Shown here: one piece after another, positions 16,696 to 24,876 of the stretch | Numbering within the stretch: position 1 is the first letter of the stretch | Layout: each line of letters starts with the position of its first letter | Assembly: GCF_002343915.1 (NCBI RefSeq) | Contig: NZ_NETK01000001.1 | Location: 7,640,001-7,704,000 of the forward strand | Direction of reading: 5' to 3' | Source of the DNA: Nannocystis exedens | GTDB taxonomy: Bacteria > Myxococcota_A > Polyangia > Nannocystales > Nannocystaceae | Length of the DNA: 64,000 nt | The notes under the pieces: generated by a model | Database searches by the model: none | What the model saw: the letters and a program-made list of their open reading frames with translations, nothing else | Told to the model about the DNA's origin: nothing | Translations under genes and position numbers: made by a program

Positions 16696-18759
16696 TCAGA
16701 GCGGGCGCTCGGGCGGGCCGAGGCCGAGGATCTCGTCGGGGTCGCGGAGGTCGGGGCGGAGCGCCTCCGCCAGGTTGGCGAGCGCTCGCGCGTCGCGCTG
16801 GATCCGCCGGCGCAGCTCGTGCGACAGCTCGAGGTGGACGAAGCGGGCGACGCCGCCGCGGGCGCGGACGAGCCGGCCCTGCGCGTTGCTGGTGGCGCCG
16901 AGGCGCGTGCGATCGTCGGGGAACACCGCGACCTCGATGCCGAGGGCGCCGCGCAGGCGCTGGGCGACCTCGCGGGTGCGCGCGGTGGCGGCGACGCGGT
17001 CGCCGGCGCTGACGACCGCGGCGGGGCCGAGGGGGTCGTCGTCCTCGCTGAAGCCGTGGAGCTGCACGACCTCGGCGCGCGGCATGACGTCGAGCGCGGC
17101 GGCGGTGGCGATCGAGAACAAGTGCTGCGGGTTGTGGCAGGGGTCGGCCGGGGCGGCGTCGCGTTCGCGGCGCTGGCCGTCGGTGTCGAGGTAGCGGTGG
17201 ACGGTGTTGACGAACAGGGCCCGCGGCCAGCCGTCGCCGCGCAGGGCCAGGGCGAGGGCGATCCGCTCGGTCCCGAGGTCGTGGAAGGCGTGCGGGGCCT
17301 GCAAGATCACCGGGCGCTCGGCGGCCGCGGCGGCGTCGTCGGCGACGCGCACGAGGTAGGCCCCGCCGCCGGTCTGCTGCGTCCGCGGCTCGACGGCGGC
17401 GAGCAGCCGCTGGCCGGAGACGTACCAGGCGTGGACCTCGTAGCCGGCCGCCCACGCCAGCTCGCCGAGGGCCTCGGGCTCGGGCGTCGGCGCGGCCAAG
17501 AGGCCGCGCATCAGCGCCTCGAAGGCGGCCGTCCGCTCGGCGGTCGGCGGGACGTAGAACGGCGGCGGCGGCTCGGTCCACAGCCGGTGTCGGAGCTCGG
17601 TCGGGTCGATCATGGTGAAGGCGTCGAGCGGCTGGGCCGGCGGCCGCGGGCGCCCGCCGGTCAGCGCGGCCGAGGCCGGCTGGTCTTCGGGACCTGCCCA
17701 GGGGGGCATGTCCGAACGGGCAGTCGTGCCGGCGCGGGCGGCGTAGCGGGAGACGTCGTCGGCCTGAGGGTCGGCGCAGTCGCAGGCGCGGCCCTGGCAG
17801 CCGGCCGACAGCGCGAGCAGGGCGGCCCAGCGGACGCGCCAGCGCTGCGAGCGGGGCGGGGGGCCGGACGCGGGCTCGCGCTCGGGAGGGCCGTCGACGC
17901 GCGCGGCTGCGGGCGAGGGGGCGACCTGTCCCGAGGGGCAGGTGGATGCTGATGATAATGAGGTCGGGGTCGCGGGATAGAGGACGGCTGGTGGGCTCGC
18001 GACCTGCGCCGCGGGGGCGGTCGAGCGAGCGACCTGTCCCGGGGGACATGCGGGGACCTCGAGGCGAGCGGGCCGGCCCGAGGGGCCTTCGGAGGCGGCG
18101 GGCGAGCGATCGGCCTGCGCAGCGGGATAGGCGGGGGCGGCTGGTGGGCGCGGGACCTGGCCGGCGGGATAGATGACGGCCGCCGGGCGAGGGGCCTGTC
18201 CGGGGGGACAGGTGGGGACCGCAGGCGGGCGAGGGGCCGGGCTCGGGCGACCGCCGGGGGGCTCCGGCGGACGCGCGGCATGGTCCTGGGGATAGAGGAC
18301 GACGGAGGGGCGCGCGACCTGCCCCGAGGGACAGGCGGGGACGGCGGGCGGGCGAGCGATAGGGCTCGAGGGACAGGCGGGGCCGGACAAGCGAGCGACC
18401 TGGCCCGAGGGATAGGCGGGGCCGGACAAGCGAGCGACCTGGCCCGAGGGATAGGCGGGGACCGCGGGCGGGCGGGGGAACGGGCCCGAGGAGGCGGGCG
18501 AGGCCGCGGGCGGGCGGGGGAACGGGCCCGAGGAGGCGGGCGAGGCCGCGGGCGGGCGGGGGAACGGGCCCGAGGAGGCGGGCGAAAGTGCGGGCGGGCG
18601 GGTGACCTGGCCCCCGGGACAGGGAGCCGCCGTCGCGGGCTCGTCCGGCCCGGAGGGGTCGACCGCGGGCGCCGGGGGCACCGCGCTGTCCTCGAAAACA
18701 TGCCCTTTCAGCCATGTTCCGGAGAACATGTTGCGTATCGAGAAGAATTCAGTCGTCAT
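16696..18759 (-). CDS. Poly-gamma-glutamate hydrolase / N-formylglutamate amidohydrolase-like protein with Pro-rich N-terminal repeats
   Basis: A 687-aa frame whose C-terminal roughly 350 residues look like a zinc-dependent deacylase of the phage PghP / N-formylglutamate amidohydrolase group. Motifs are ILQAPHAFHDLGTERIALA (His near 486), FVNTVHRYLD, VVQLHGF (His near 567) and HLELSHELRR. In a CapB/CapC operon such an enzyme would trim or release the polymer, as PgdS/CapD/PghP do elsewhere. Residues about 45-290 are Pro-rich repeats made from palindrome-family DNA. A lipobox-like segment WAALLALSAGC lies internally at about 310-320, where a normal signal peptide would end, so the N-terminal part may be an acquired extension. 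The ATG at 18759 overlaps the upstream stop by 11 nt. The start is uncertain; the enzyme assignment is moderate. Confidence 0.6.
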   Translation of the reverse strand: MTTEFFSIRNMFSGTWLKGHVFEDSAVPPAPAVDPSGPDEPATAAPCPGGQVTRPPALSPASSGPFPRPPAASPASSGPFPRPPAASPASSGPFPRPPAVPAYPSGQVARLSGPAYPSGQVARLSGPACPSSPIARPPAVPACPSGQVARPSVVLYPQDHAARPPEPPGGRPSPAPRPPAVPTCPPGQAPRPAAVIYPAGQVPRPPAAPAYPAAQADRSPAASEGPSGRPARLEVPACPPGQVARSTAPAAQVASPPAVLYPATPTSLSSASTCPSGQVAPSPAAARVDGPPEREPASGPPPRSQRWRVRWAALLALSAGCQGRACDCADPQADDVSRYAARAGTTARSDMPPWAGPEDQPASAALTGGRPRPPAQPLDAFTMIDPTELRHRLWTEPPPPFYVPPTAERTAAFEALMRGLLAAPTPEPEALGELAWAAGYEVHAWYVSGQRLLAAVEPRTQQTGGGAYLVRVADDAAAAAERPVILQAPHAFHDLGTERIALALALRGDGWPRALFVNTVHRYLDTDGQRRERDAAPADPCHNPQHLFSIATAAALDVMPRAEVVQLHGFSEDDDPLGPAAVVSAGDRVAATARTREVAQRLRGALGIEVAVFPDDRTRLGATSNAQGRLVRARGGVARFVHLELSHELRRRIQRDARALANLAEALRPDLRDPDEILGLGPPERPL
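17922..18620. repeat. Array of palindrome-family elements and 39/42-bp tandem repeats
   Basis: About 700 bp of recurrent ACCTGTCCC / GGGACAGGT half-sites, e.g. the pair at 17924-17943, embedded in GC-rich spacers. From about 18466 to 18600 a 42-bp unit is repeated three times (14-residue PFPRPPAASPASSG). Just before it a 39-bp unit (PSGQVARLSGPAY) is repeated. Unit lengths divisible by three and a stop-free frame suggest the array is translated as the N-terminal extension of the hydrolase-like protein. Confidence 0.75.
18713..18730. repeat. Palindrome-family variant CATGTTC-CGGA-GAACATG
   Basis: Seven-base arms with TTC/GAA replacing the usual TCC/GGA on both sides, so pairing is kept. It lies just inside the start of the hydrolase-like gene. 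Confidence 0.65.
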
Positions 18760-21589
18760 GGCCGAGCTCGAGGTCGGGGGCGGCGGTGCCGCTCTTCGGG
18801 GCCTCGCGGAACAGCCGCAGCCACACGGGGGCGCCGCTGTCGCGGGTGAAGGTGACGGTGTGGCGGCCGGGCGAGAGGTCGTCGCCGAGGCGGATGGTGA
18901 AGGTGGTCCGGTGGGCGCGGACGGGGGTGTCGCGGTCGGTCCGCAGCAATTCGGCGCCCGAGTCGGGGATCAGGGCGACCGAGAGCTCGGCCTGCGACAC
19001 GTTGACCCCGCGGGCGGAGTGGCGCTTGGGCGCGCCGCCGTCGATCGCCACCCGCAGCGACGTCGCGGTGGTCGGCGCCCCCTCGAGCCAGTAGACGACG
19101 ACGTGCAGCGCCTCGACGGCGCCGGCGCGCTTGGGCACGTCGACCGTCAGCGCGTTGTCGGCGAGGCGGTAGATCTGGCGCGCGGTGTAGATCGGCGCGC
19201 CCGAGAGGGTCGGTCGGTTGACGAGGATGCGCACGGGCTCCGGTCCTGACGACCACATGAGGGACACGAGCCCGCCCTTGGGCCGGGCGATCCGGCGGGA
19301 CTCGGCGCGGGCGGTGATCAGCCAGTCGTCGTCGACGTCGTTGATCCGCAGGGCGATGTCCTGGCCGAGCGCGCGCACGCCGGCGCCGATGGCGTGGTAG
19401 CGCATGCGTGTCGGGCGGTCGAAGCCGCGGCGGAGGTCGATCTTCTCGACGACGTTCGGGCGCAGCACCGAGACGTCGCCCGGGCCCCAGCTGGCGATGG
19501 CCTCGTCGCGGCGCGACGGCGGCACCAGCTCGAGGATGTCGAGCCGCTGGGCCCCGCCGCGCGGGCGCGCGGTGATCCACGGGCCCTCGCTGGTCTGGCG
19601 CGGCGGCTCGTACTCGCGGCGGATCTGCGCCTGCAGGGGCATCACCTGGCCGGCCGCCCGCCGCAGCGCGTGGTCCTCGGAGCGCAGCGGGAACCACCGG
19701 TCGCGCCGGCGCGGGGCGTAGCGCCAGCGCTCGTCGTCGACGACCACCTGGTCGTAAGGCCAGACCCACGGCGAGCCGCCGACCTCGTCCGCCGGCGGCG
19801 GCAGCACGGTGCGGACGTCGAGCAGCGCGGGCGAGCCGCCGGTCAGCTGCAGGCGCACGGCCTCGGGCGGGGCGAGGAGGCGCAGCGAGACCGGCTCGCT
19901 GACCGGGCGCTCGGCCAGGGGGAGGCCGAGCGCGGGCATCAGCGAGGGGACCTGGGCGTCGTCCTCGTCGCTGCCGCCGACGGACTCGGCGAAGAACGAC
20001 GACGGCGGGCGCGCCCGCTCGAACAGCGACAGGCCGGTCGGCTCGGCCAGCAGCTCCTCGACGGCGATCACGCGGCCGCGGGCGTCGAGGAACTCGAGGC
20101 CGAGGCGGACCGGGGCGACGGCGCCGAGCGAGCGGACGTCGAAGCGCAGGGTCCGGGTGTAGATGTCCTTCGGGCCAGTCAGGTTGAACGACAGCGGGGC
20201 GACGTCGGGGCCGATCCGGTAGAGCGGCAGGGTCCGCAGGTCGACGGGGATCAGCGCCGACGGCGGCGGCGGCGGGATCGCCAGCGTGCAGGCGGCGCGG
20301 TAGGTCAGGCGGGCGCCGGCGCAGCCGCTGCGCTCGGTCTCGGCGGGCAGGCGCAGGGCGGCGAAGGTCGACTCGCGCGCGGCCTCGTGGCCGGCCTCTT
20401 CGGACGTCGGGTGGCGGGCCCCGTCGCTGGCGACCACCTGGACGTCGGCCGCGCCGACGGCGGTCGACAGCTCGATCGCCGTCCAGCCGGCGGTCAGCGG
20501 GATCGCCTGCTCCTGCCAGGCGTCGGTGATCGGGATCGACAGCAGCGACACCGGCGGGGCCGGCGGCGCGGGCTCCGGACCGGCCGGGAACGGGCCGAGC
20601 CAGCGCGTGCGCACGGCTATCTCTTGGGGCATGTCCGTCGAGACAGTCGCGGTCCCGCGCGTGCGCACGGTCGCGGTGCCCGGCCCGAGCAGGTGGACCA
20701 CCGCGGCCTGGCCCGGCGCGATCGCCAGCGCGGGCGGCTCGGGCGGCGGCGGCGCGGGCGGCGGCCCGGCGGCCACGTAGACGCTCTCGCCCCGGTAGTC
20801 GACGCCGGCCCGGCCCTCGGCGGGCATGCGCTCCCACGCCTCGGCCTCGGCGTGGGCGCGGTGGGCCTCGCGCAGCGCGTGCCACGGGAGGAAGGTGGCG
20901 GCGGCCAGGCGGGCCTTGCCGAGCGCGGCCTGGGTGGCGCTGCGCCGCAGGCTCTCGCCGGCCAGCCCGAGGTCGACGCGCCGGTGGACGCGGACCAGCG
21001 CGCTCGGGTTGGTGAACGGGACGACGATCTTGTTGCCGTCGCTGCCGAGGATACCCGTCTCTTCGGACAGCCGCAGCTCGAGCGTCGAGCCGGGCGGGCA
21101 GCTCGGCAGCGCCAGCTCGAGGCCGGCGCTGTCGGACAGCTCGTAGCGGTGGTCGGCGGCGAACGCGGCCTCGTAGATCCACCCGCCCTCGCTGTGGCCG
21201 GCCTTGGTCTGGTCTGTCCGATCGGACAGCTGGCGGCGCCACAGGATCTCGCCGTCGGGCGCGCGCAGGGTCGCCTCGATGCCGAACGCGTAGCGGCGGG
21301 TCGGCACGTAGGTCTGGTTGCTCGGCAGCACCAGGTGGGCGCTGACGCGGACCAGCTCGGGCCCCCCGGGCAGGCGGAAGCGCGGCCCGTGCTCGGGGGT
21401 CAGGACGTAGGCGATCATGCGCTCGCTGGTCGCGGTCAGCATGTCGTCGGCGGCCTCGTTCTCGACCGCGGCCGGCCCGCGCGTGGCCAGGACCACGGCG
21501 CTGAGCAGCGCGACGAGGGTCGGCAAGGCGAACCGGCGGCTGCCGAGCGTCGCGCCGCGGCGCCACAGGGAAGCGTCGGGCTGCAGCAT
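18749..21589 (-). CDS. Signal-anchored periplasmic protein of the polymer operon, unknown function
   Basis: A 946-aa protein with one N-terminal hydrophobic segment (FALPTLVALLSAVVLATRGPA, about residues 22-42) and a large soluble part. The soluble part is rich in beta-strand-like patterns, with Pro-rich hinges (e.g. PPPAPPPPEPPALA) and no cysteine pattern or catalytic motif I recognise. Its start ATG shares one base with the CapC-like stop (TGATG) and is preceded by GGAGCGG, so it is translationally coupled. Its position between the CapC-like and hydrolase-like genes suggests a periplasmic coupling or scaffold role like PgsA/CapA, but no CapA phosphoesterase motif is seen. An element of the palindrome family (perfect 16 bp) lies in frame at 21214-21229. 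Confidence 0.72.
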   Translation of the reverse strand: MLQPDASLWRRGATLGSRRFALPTLVALLSAVVLATRGPAAVENEAADDMLTATSERMIAYVLTPEHGPRFRLPGGPELVRVSAHLVLPSNQTYVPTRRYAFGIEATLRAPDGEILWRRQLSDRTDQTKAGHSEGGWIYEAAFAADHRYELSDSAGLELALPSCPPGSTLELRLSEETGILGSDGNKIVVPFTNPSALVRVHRRVDLGLAGESLRRSATQAALGKARLAAATFLPWHALREAHRAHAEAEAWERMPAEGRAGVDYRGESVYVAAGPPPAPPPPEPPALAIAPGQAAVVHLLGPGTATVRTRGTATVSTDMPQEIAVRTRWLGPFPAGPEPAPPAPPVSLLSIPITDAWQEQAIPLTAGWTAIELSTAVGAADVQVVASDGARHPTSEEAGHEAARESTFAALRLPAETERSGCAGARLTYRAACTLAIPPPPPSALIPVDLRTLPLYRIGPDVAPLSFNLTGPKDIYTRTLRFDVRSLGAVAPVRLGLEFLDARGRVIAVEELLAEPTGLSLFERARPPSSFFAESVGGSDEDDAQVPSLMPALGLPLAERPVSEPVSLRLLAPPEAVRLQLTGGSPALLDVRTVLPPPADEVGGSPWVWPYDQVVVDDERWRYAPRRRDRWFPLRSEDHALRRAAGQVMPLQAQIRREYEPPRQTSEGPWITARPRGGAQRLDILELVPPSRRDEAIASWGPGDVSVLRPNVVEKIDLRRGFDRPTRMRYHAIGAGVRALGQDIALRINDVDDDWLITARAESRRIARPKGGLVSLMWSSGPEPVRILVNRPTLSGAPIYTARQIYRLADNALTVDVPKRAGAVEALHVVVYWLEGAPTTATSLRVAIDGGAPKRHSARGVNVSQAELSVALIPDSGAELLRTDRDTPVRAHRTTFTIRLGDDLSPGRHTVTFTRDSGAPVWLRLFREAPKSGTAAPDLELGHDD
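21214..21229. repeat. Perfect 16-bp palindrome CTGTCCGATCGGACAG
   Basis: A loop-less member of the family: the half-site CTGTCC and its complement meet at the central GATC. It is located inside the reading frame of the periplasmic protein. Confidence 0.7.
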
Positions 21590-24500
21590 CACCGCTCCTC
21601 CCCGTCGACCAGGAGGGTCCGGTTGCGCCGCCACAGCGCGGGGCCGACCGCGCGGATCTTGCTCGGGACGACGGTGCGGCCGGGCAGCGCCGGGCCGAGC
21701 CAGACGAGCGCGCAGCGGCGGTCGGCCCCGGTCTCGCACAGCGCCAGGAAGCCGCGCCCGGTGGTCCGCCCGAGGCCGGCCTGCAGCCGCAGGCCCGGCT
21801 CGGCCAGCACCAGCCGCAGCCAGTGGAGGTTGTTCGACTCGGCGTAGGCCTCGACCTGCGCCAGCGCGGTCATGAAGTCGGCCGCCGGGGCGGGGACGGC
21901 GGCGGCGGCCGGCTTGCCGCGCGCCTCGGCCTCGCGCGCCTCGGCGGCGGCCCGGCCCGACTTGCGCGCCGGCGGCTCCTCCTTGGCTGTCCCTTTGGAC
22001 ATGACCGCCCGGACATCGACGACGCCGGGCGCGGCGCCGCCGAGGGCCAGGGCCGCCTCGTCGCGGACCCACGCCGCGCACGAGCGGCCGGTCGGCACCA
22101 GGTCGAGCGCCGACAGCCGGCGGAGGTCGAGGCAGGGGTCGCCGAGCGCGTAGACCCGGCGCAGCGCCGGCGGGAACCACAGGATCGCGGCGGCGTCGGC
22201 GGTGAAGGCGGCCGAGAAGGCCATCAGCGCGTCGCGCACGCCGACCAGCGCGGCCAGCTCGGGGGCGTCCTCGAGCAGGCGCCAGCGCGGCACGAACGAC
22301 AGCGGGCCGGACATCGTCAGCATGTCCGAAAGGACAGGCGGCAGCTCGCCGACGCCGGCGCGCGGGCGGCCGATCGCCAGCGCGTCGGCGGGCGCGCCGG
22401 GGCGGGCCCCGAGGCCGCGGACCTGCACGATCGTGCGCGGGGCCCCGGCCTCGTCGGCCGACAGCGCCTGGTGCAGCGCCTGCGCCGGGGTGAACGCCGA
22501 CGTGCCGGCGCCCGAGCGGCTGATGGCGATCAGCAGCGCGCGCCCGCTGGTGGCGCTGAACAGCTCGGCGGCCAGGCGCCAGGTGCCGGCCTCCTCGGGC
22601 ACGCGGATCGCCTCGATCACGAGCTTGGACGGACCTGTCCCGAGGACCAGGATCTCGCCGTTGGCCACGAGGGCGCGGCAGGGCCGGCGCGAGCCGCAGT
22701 CGCGCAGCTGCCACACCTCGGCGTCGACGAGGCGGGCGAAGCGGGCCGCGAGCGCGCGGTCCTCGGTGAAGCCGTGGATCAGCGGCTCGGCGACGTGGCG
22801 CTCGAGGAAGGTCAGCTCGGCGACCGACGGCGCGGCCAGGCCGCTGTCCGGCCGCTCGCTCCACGCCCGCACCTGCTCGGCGAGCCACGGCATCAGCGCG
22901 GGGGCGCTGCGGATCTCGGGGGCGTCGCGCAGCAGGCTGGCGCGCATCGTCTCGGGGTGCATGCGCACGACGGCGCGGCGGCCCTCGCCCCACGGGGCGC
23001 CGAGCAGCAGCGGCGGGGCGCCCTCGGCGAGGGCCATCGGCGGCAGGCCGGCGCCGCCGCGCGGGCTGGCCGGCTGCAGCGCGGGCAGGCCGATCGGCGC
23101 GGCGGCCTCGAGGTGGACGAGCGGTCGGCCGGGCGGGGCGTCGAAGTCGGCCCGCAGCTCGACCGCGCCTTCGGGGGCGAGGCGCGCCAGCGCGGCCGAG
23201 AAGGTCGTGTCGATCACGCCCGGCACCTGATCGCGCCCGGCGACCAGCACCAGGCGGCAAGACAGCGCGGCGCACAGCGGGCCGGCGGCCTCGGCGGCCG
23301 GGGCCTCGGCGACCGGCCGCGGGACCACGATCGCCGGCCCGCTGGCGCCGGGCACCACCAGCGCCGAGGGCCAGCTGGTGTGCACGACGCCGCGCTCGAT
23401 CGGTGAGATGGCGTAAGAGACATGGTGGAAGAGACCGGTCGGAGCGCTCATCGCGTGGATGCCGAGGTCGGCGCGAGCGGCCGCGTCACGGGCGGTCGCG
23501 GCCGCGTCGTCGGTCGGCGCGGCGATCCAGGCGGCCAGCGCCGACCAGGCCTCAGCGTGGGCGATGAGCGCGGACGCGGGCGGCGCTTCGAGGCGCGGCG
23601 GGGCGAGTTCGGCGCGCACGTGGCCCAGCGCGAGCGCGCCCGCTTCGCTGCGCAGCAGGCGATCGCTGGTGTTGCGCGGGTTGAAGGCGGGCACGGGGGT
23701 CGGCACCGGCGCGGCGACGTCGAGGCCGAGGCCGAGCGCGCTGCCGATGAGCCACCCGGCGAACGCGGTGCTGATCGTCGGCAGCAGCACGCGCCGCGTC
23801 GCCTTCTTCGGCAGCATGCGGATCGCCAGCAGGGTCGACAGCAGGTAGCCGAACCCGAACAGCTCGCGCGCGCGCATGCCGGGCATCGACACGCTGACGA
23901 TCAGCGACAGCAACCATTTGAGGACCACGCTGAGCGTGAACACCAGCGCCAGCTTGCGCGGGCCCTCGAGGTTGTAGCGGCGCAGCGGGGTGTAGCGCAG
24001 CAGCAGCTTGGTGATGCTCCAGAGGATGCAGGCCTCGGCCAGCGTCACCATCATCTCGAGCGGCGTGAACCACAGCAGGCCGAGCAGCGCGGGCACGAGG
24101 ATCCCGCCGAAGTCCCAGCCGAACCGCAGGTTGAAGCGGGCGGCCAGCGTGGCGGTGGTCAAGAGCAGCACGTAAGCGCGCGCGTGGCCGAGGAAGTCGA
24201 TCGCGCTGTCCTCGTACAGCAGCTCGAACGACGACAGCGACAGGTTGGTCAGCGGCAGCAGGACGAGCTCGAGGATCGCGTAGGTCAGGCCGACGACGAC
24301 CGCGAGCGGGCCGAGCCCGCGCACGAGGCCGGGCTTCCACAGCATGTTCGCGGTCAGCGGCACCAGCACCAGGCCGATGCTGTAGAACTCGCGCACGGGC
24401 GGCAGCTCGGTGCCGAGCTGCAGCTCGAGCCACGACGACAGCGCCGGCAAGATCCACAGCTGGTCGTGCTGACGGACCAGCACGCTGGCGAGGACGATCA

Positions 24501-24786
24501 CGAAGAAGCGGTCACGGCCGAAGAACGGCGCCCACACCCCGGTCGGCGCCAGCGCGTAGGCGAGGCCGCGGGCCAGCAGGTAGGTGACGATCGCCTCGAG
24601 CACGATCACCGCGGCGGTGGTCGGCTGCAGCGCCAGCACCGAGGCCAGGTAGCCCGGCACGACCAGGCCGACGAACACCCAGCCGAACGTCTCGGTGAAG
24701 AACAGGGCGACGTAGACCCCGACCAGGACCGGGATGAGGATCGATTGGTCGAGCCCGCCGTGCGGGAGCACTTCGAACGGTGTCAT
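21589..24786 (-). CDS. CapC/PgsC-like membrane protein with two tandem CapC units and a large C-terminal domain
   Basis: A 1065-aa protein. Residues about 10-130 match CapC/PgsC: ETFGWVFVGLVVPGYLA followed by LLARGL and a conserved GRDRFFVIVLASVLV. A second CapC-like unit sits at about 205-330: WDFGGILVPALLGLLWF, then LLRYTPLRRYNLEGPRKLALV. CapC is normally about 150 aa and partners CapB to make and translocate poly-gamma-glutamate. Here the doubled membrane part (about 9-10 helices) is followed by roughly 690 soluble residues of unknown fold, presumably periplasmic. GTG-ATG are tandem; I prefer the ATG at 24786, 7 nt after GGAG. It is the first gene of the polymer operon. A palindrome element lies in frame near 22321-22336. 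Confidence 0.85.
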   Translation of the reverse strand: MTPFEVLPHGGLDQSILIPVLVGVYVALFFTETFGWVFVGLVVPGYLASVLALQPTTAAVIVLEAIVTYLLARGLAYALAPTGVWAPFFGRDRFFVIVLASVLVRQHDQLWILPALSSWLELQLGTELPPVREFYSIGLVLVPLTANMLWKPGLVRGLGPLAVVVGLTYAILELVLLPLTNLSLSSFELLYEDSAIDFLGHARAYVLLLTTATLAARFNLRFGWDFGGILVPALLGLLWFTPLEMMVTLAEACILWSITKLLLRYTPLRRYNLEGPRKLALVFTLSVVLKWLLSLIVSVSMPGMRARELFGFGYLLSTLLAIRMLPKKATRRVLLPTISTAFAGWLIGSALGLGLDVAAPVPTPVPAFNPRNTSDRLLRSEAGALALGHVRAELAPPRLEAPPASALIAHAEAWSALAAWIAAPTDDAAATARDAAARADLGIHAMSAPTGLFHHVSYAISPIERGVVHTSWPSALVVPGASGPAIVVPRPVAEAPAAEAAGPLCAALSCRLVLVAGRDQVPGVIDTTFSAALARLAPEGAVELRADFDAPPGRPLVHLEAAAPIGLPALQPASPRGGAGLPPMALAEGAPPLLLGAPWGEGRRAVVRMHPETMRASLLRDAPEIRSAPALMPWLAEQVRAWSERPDSGLAAPSVAELTFLERHVAEPLIHGFTEDRALAARFARLVDAEVWQLRDCGSRRPCRALVANGEILVLGTGPSKLVIEAIRVPEEAGTWRLAAELFSATSGRALLIAISRSGAGTSAFTPAQALHQALSADEAGAPRTIVQVRGLGARPGAPADALAIGRPRAGVGELPPVLSDMLTMSGPLSFVPRWRLLEDAPELAALVGVRDALMAFSAAFTADAAAILWFPPALRRVYALGDPCLDLRRLSALDLVPTGRSCAAWVRDEAALALGGAAPGVVDVRAVMSKGTAKEEPPARKSGRAAAEAREAEARGKPAAAAVPAPAADFMTALAQVEAYAESNNLHWLRLVLAEPGLRLQAGLGRTTGRGFLALCETGADRRCALVWLGPALPGRTVVPSKIRAVGPALWRRNRTLLVDGEER

Positions 24787-24876
24787 CACGCATCTCCCCG
24801 GAGTCCACGTTCCACAAGACAGGCCGAAGTCGACCTGCCTCAGCGCTGCGTGCGGGCCTGGGGCCCGCGCGGGGCC

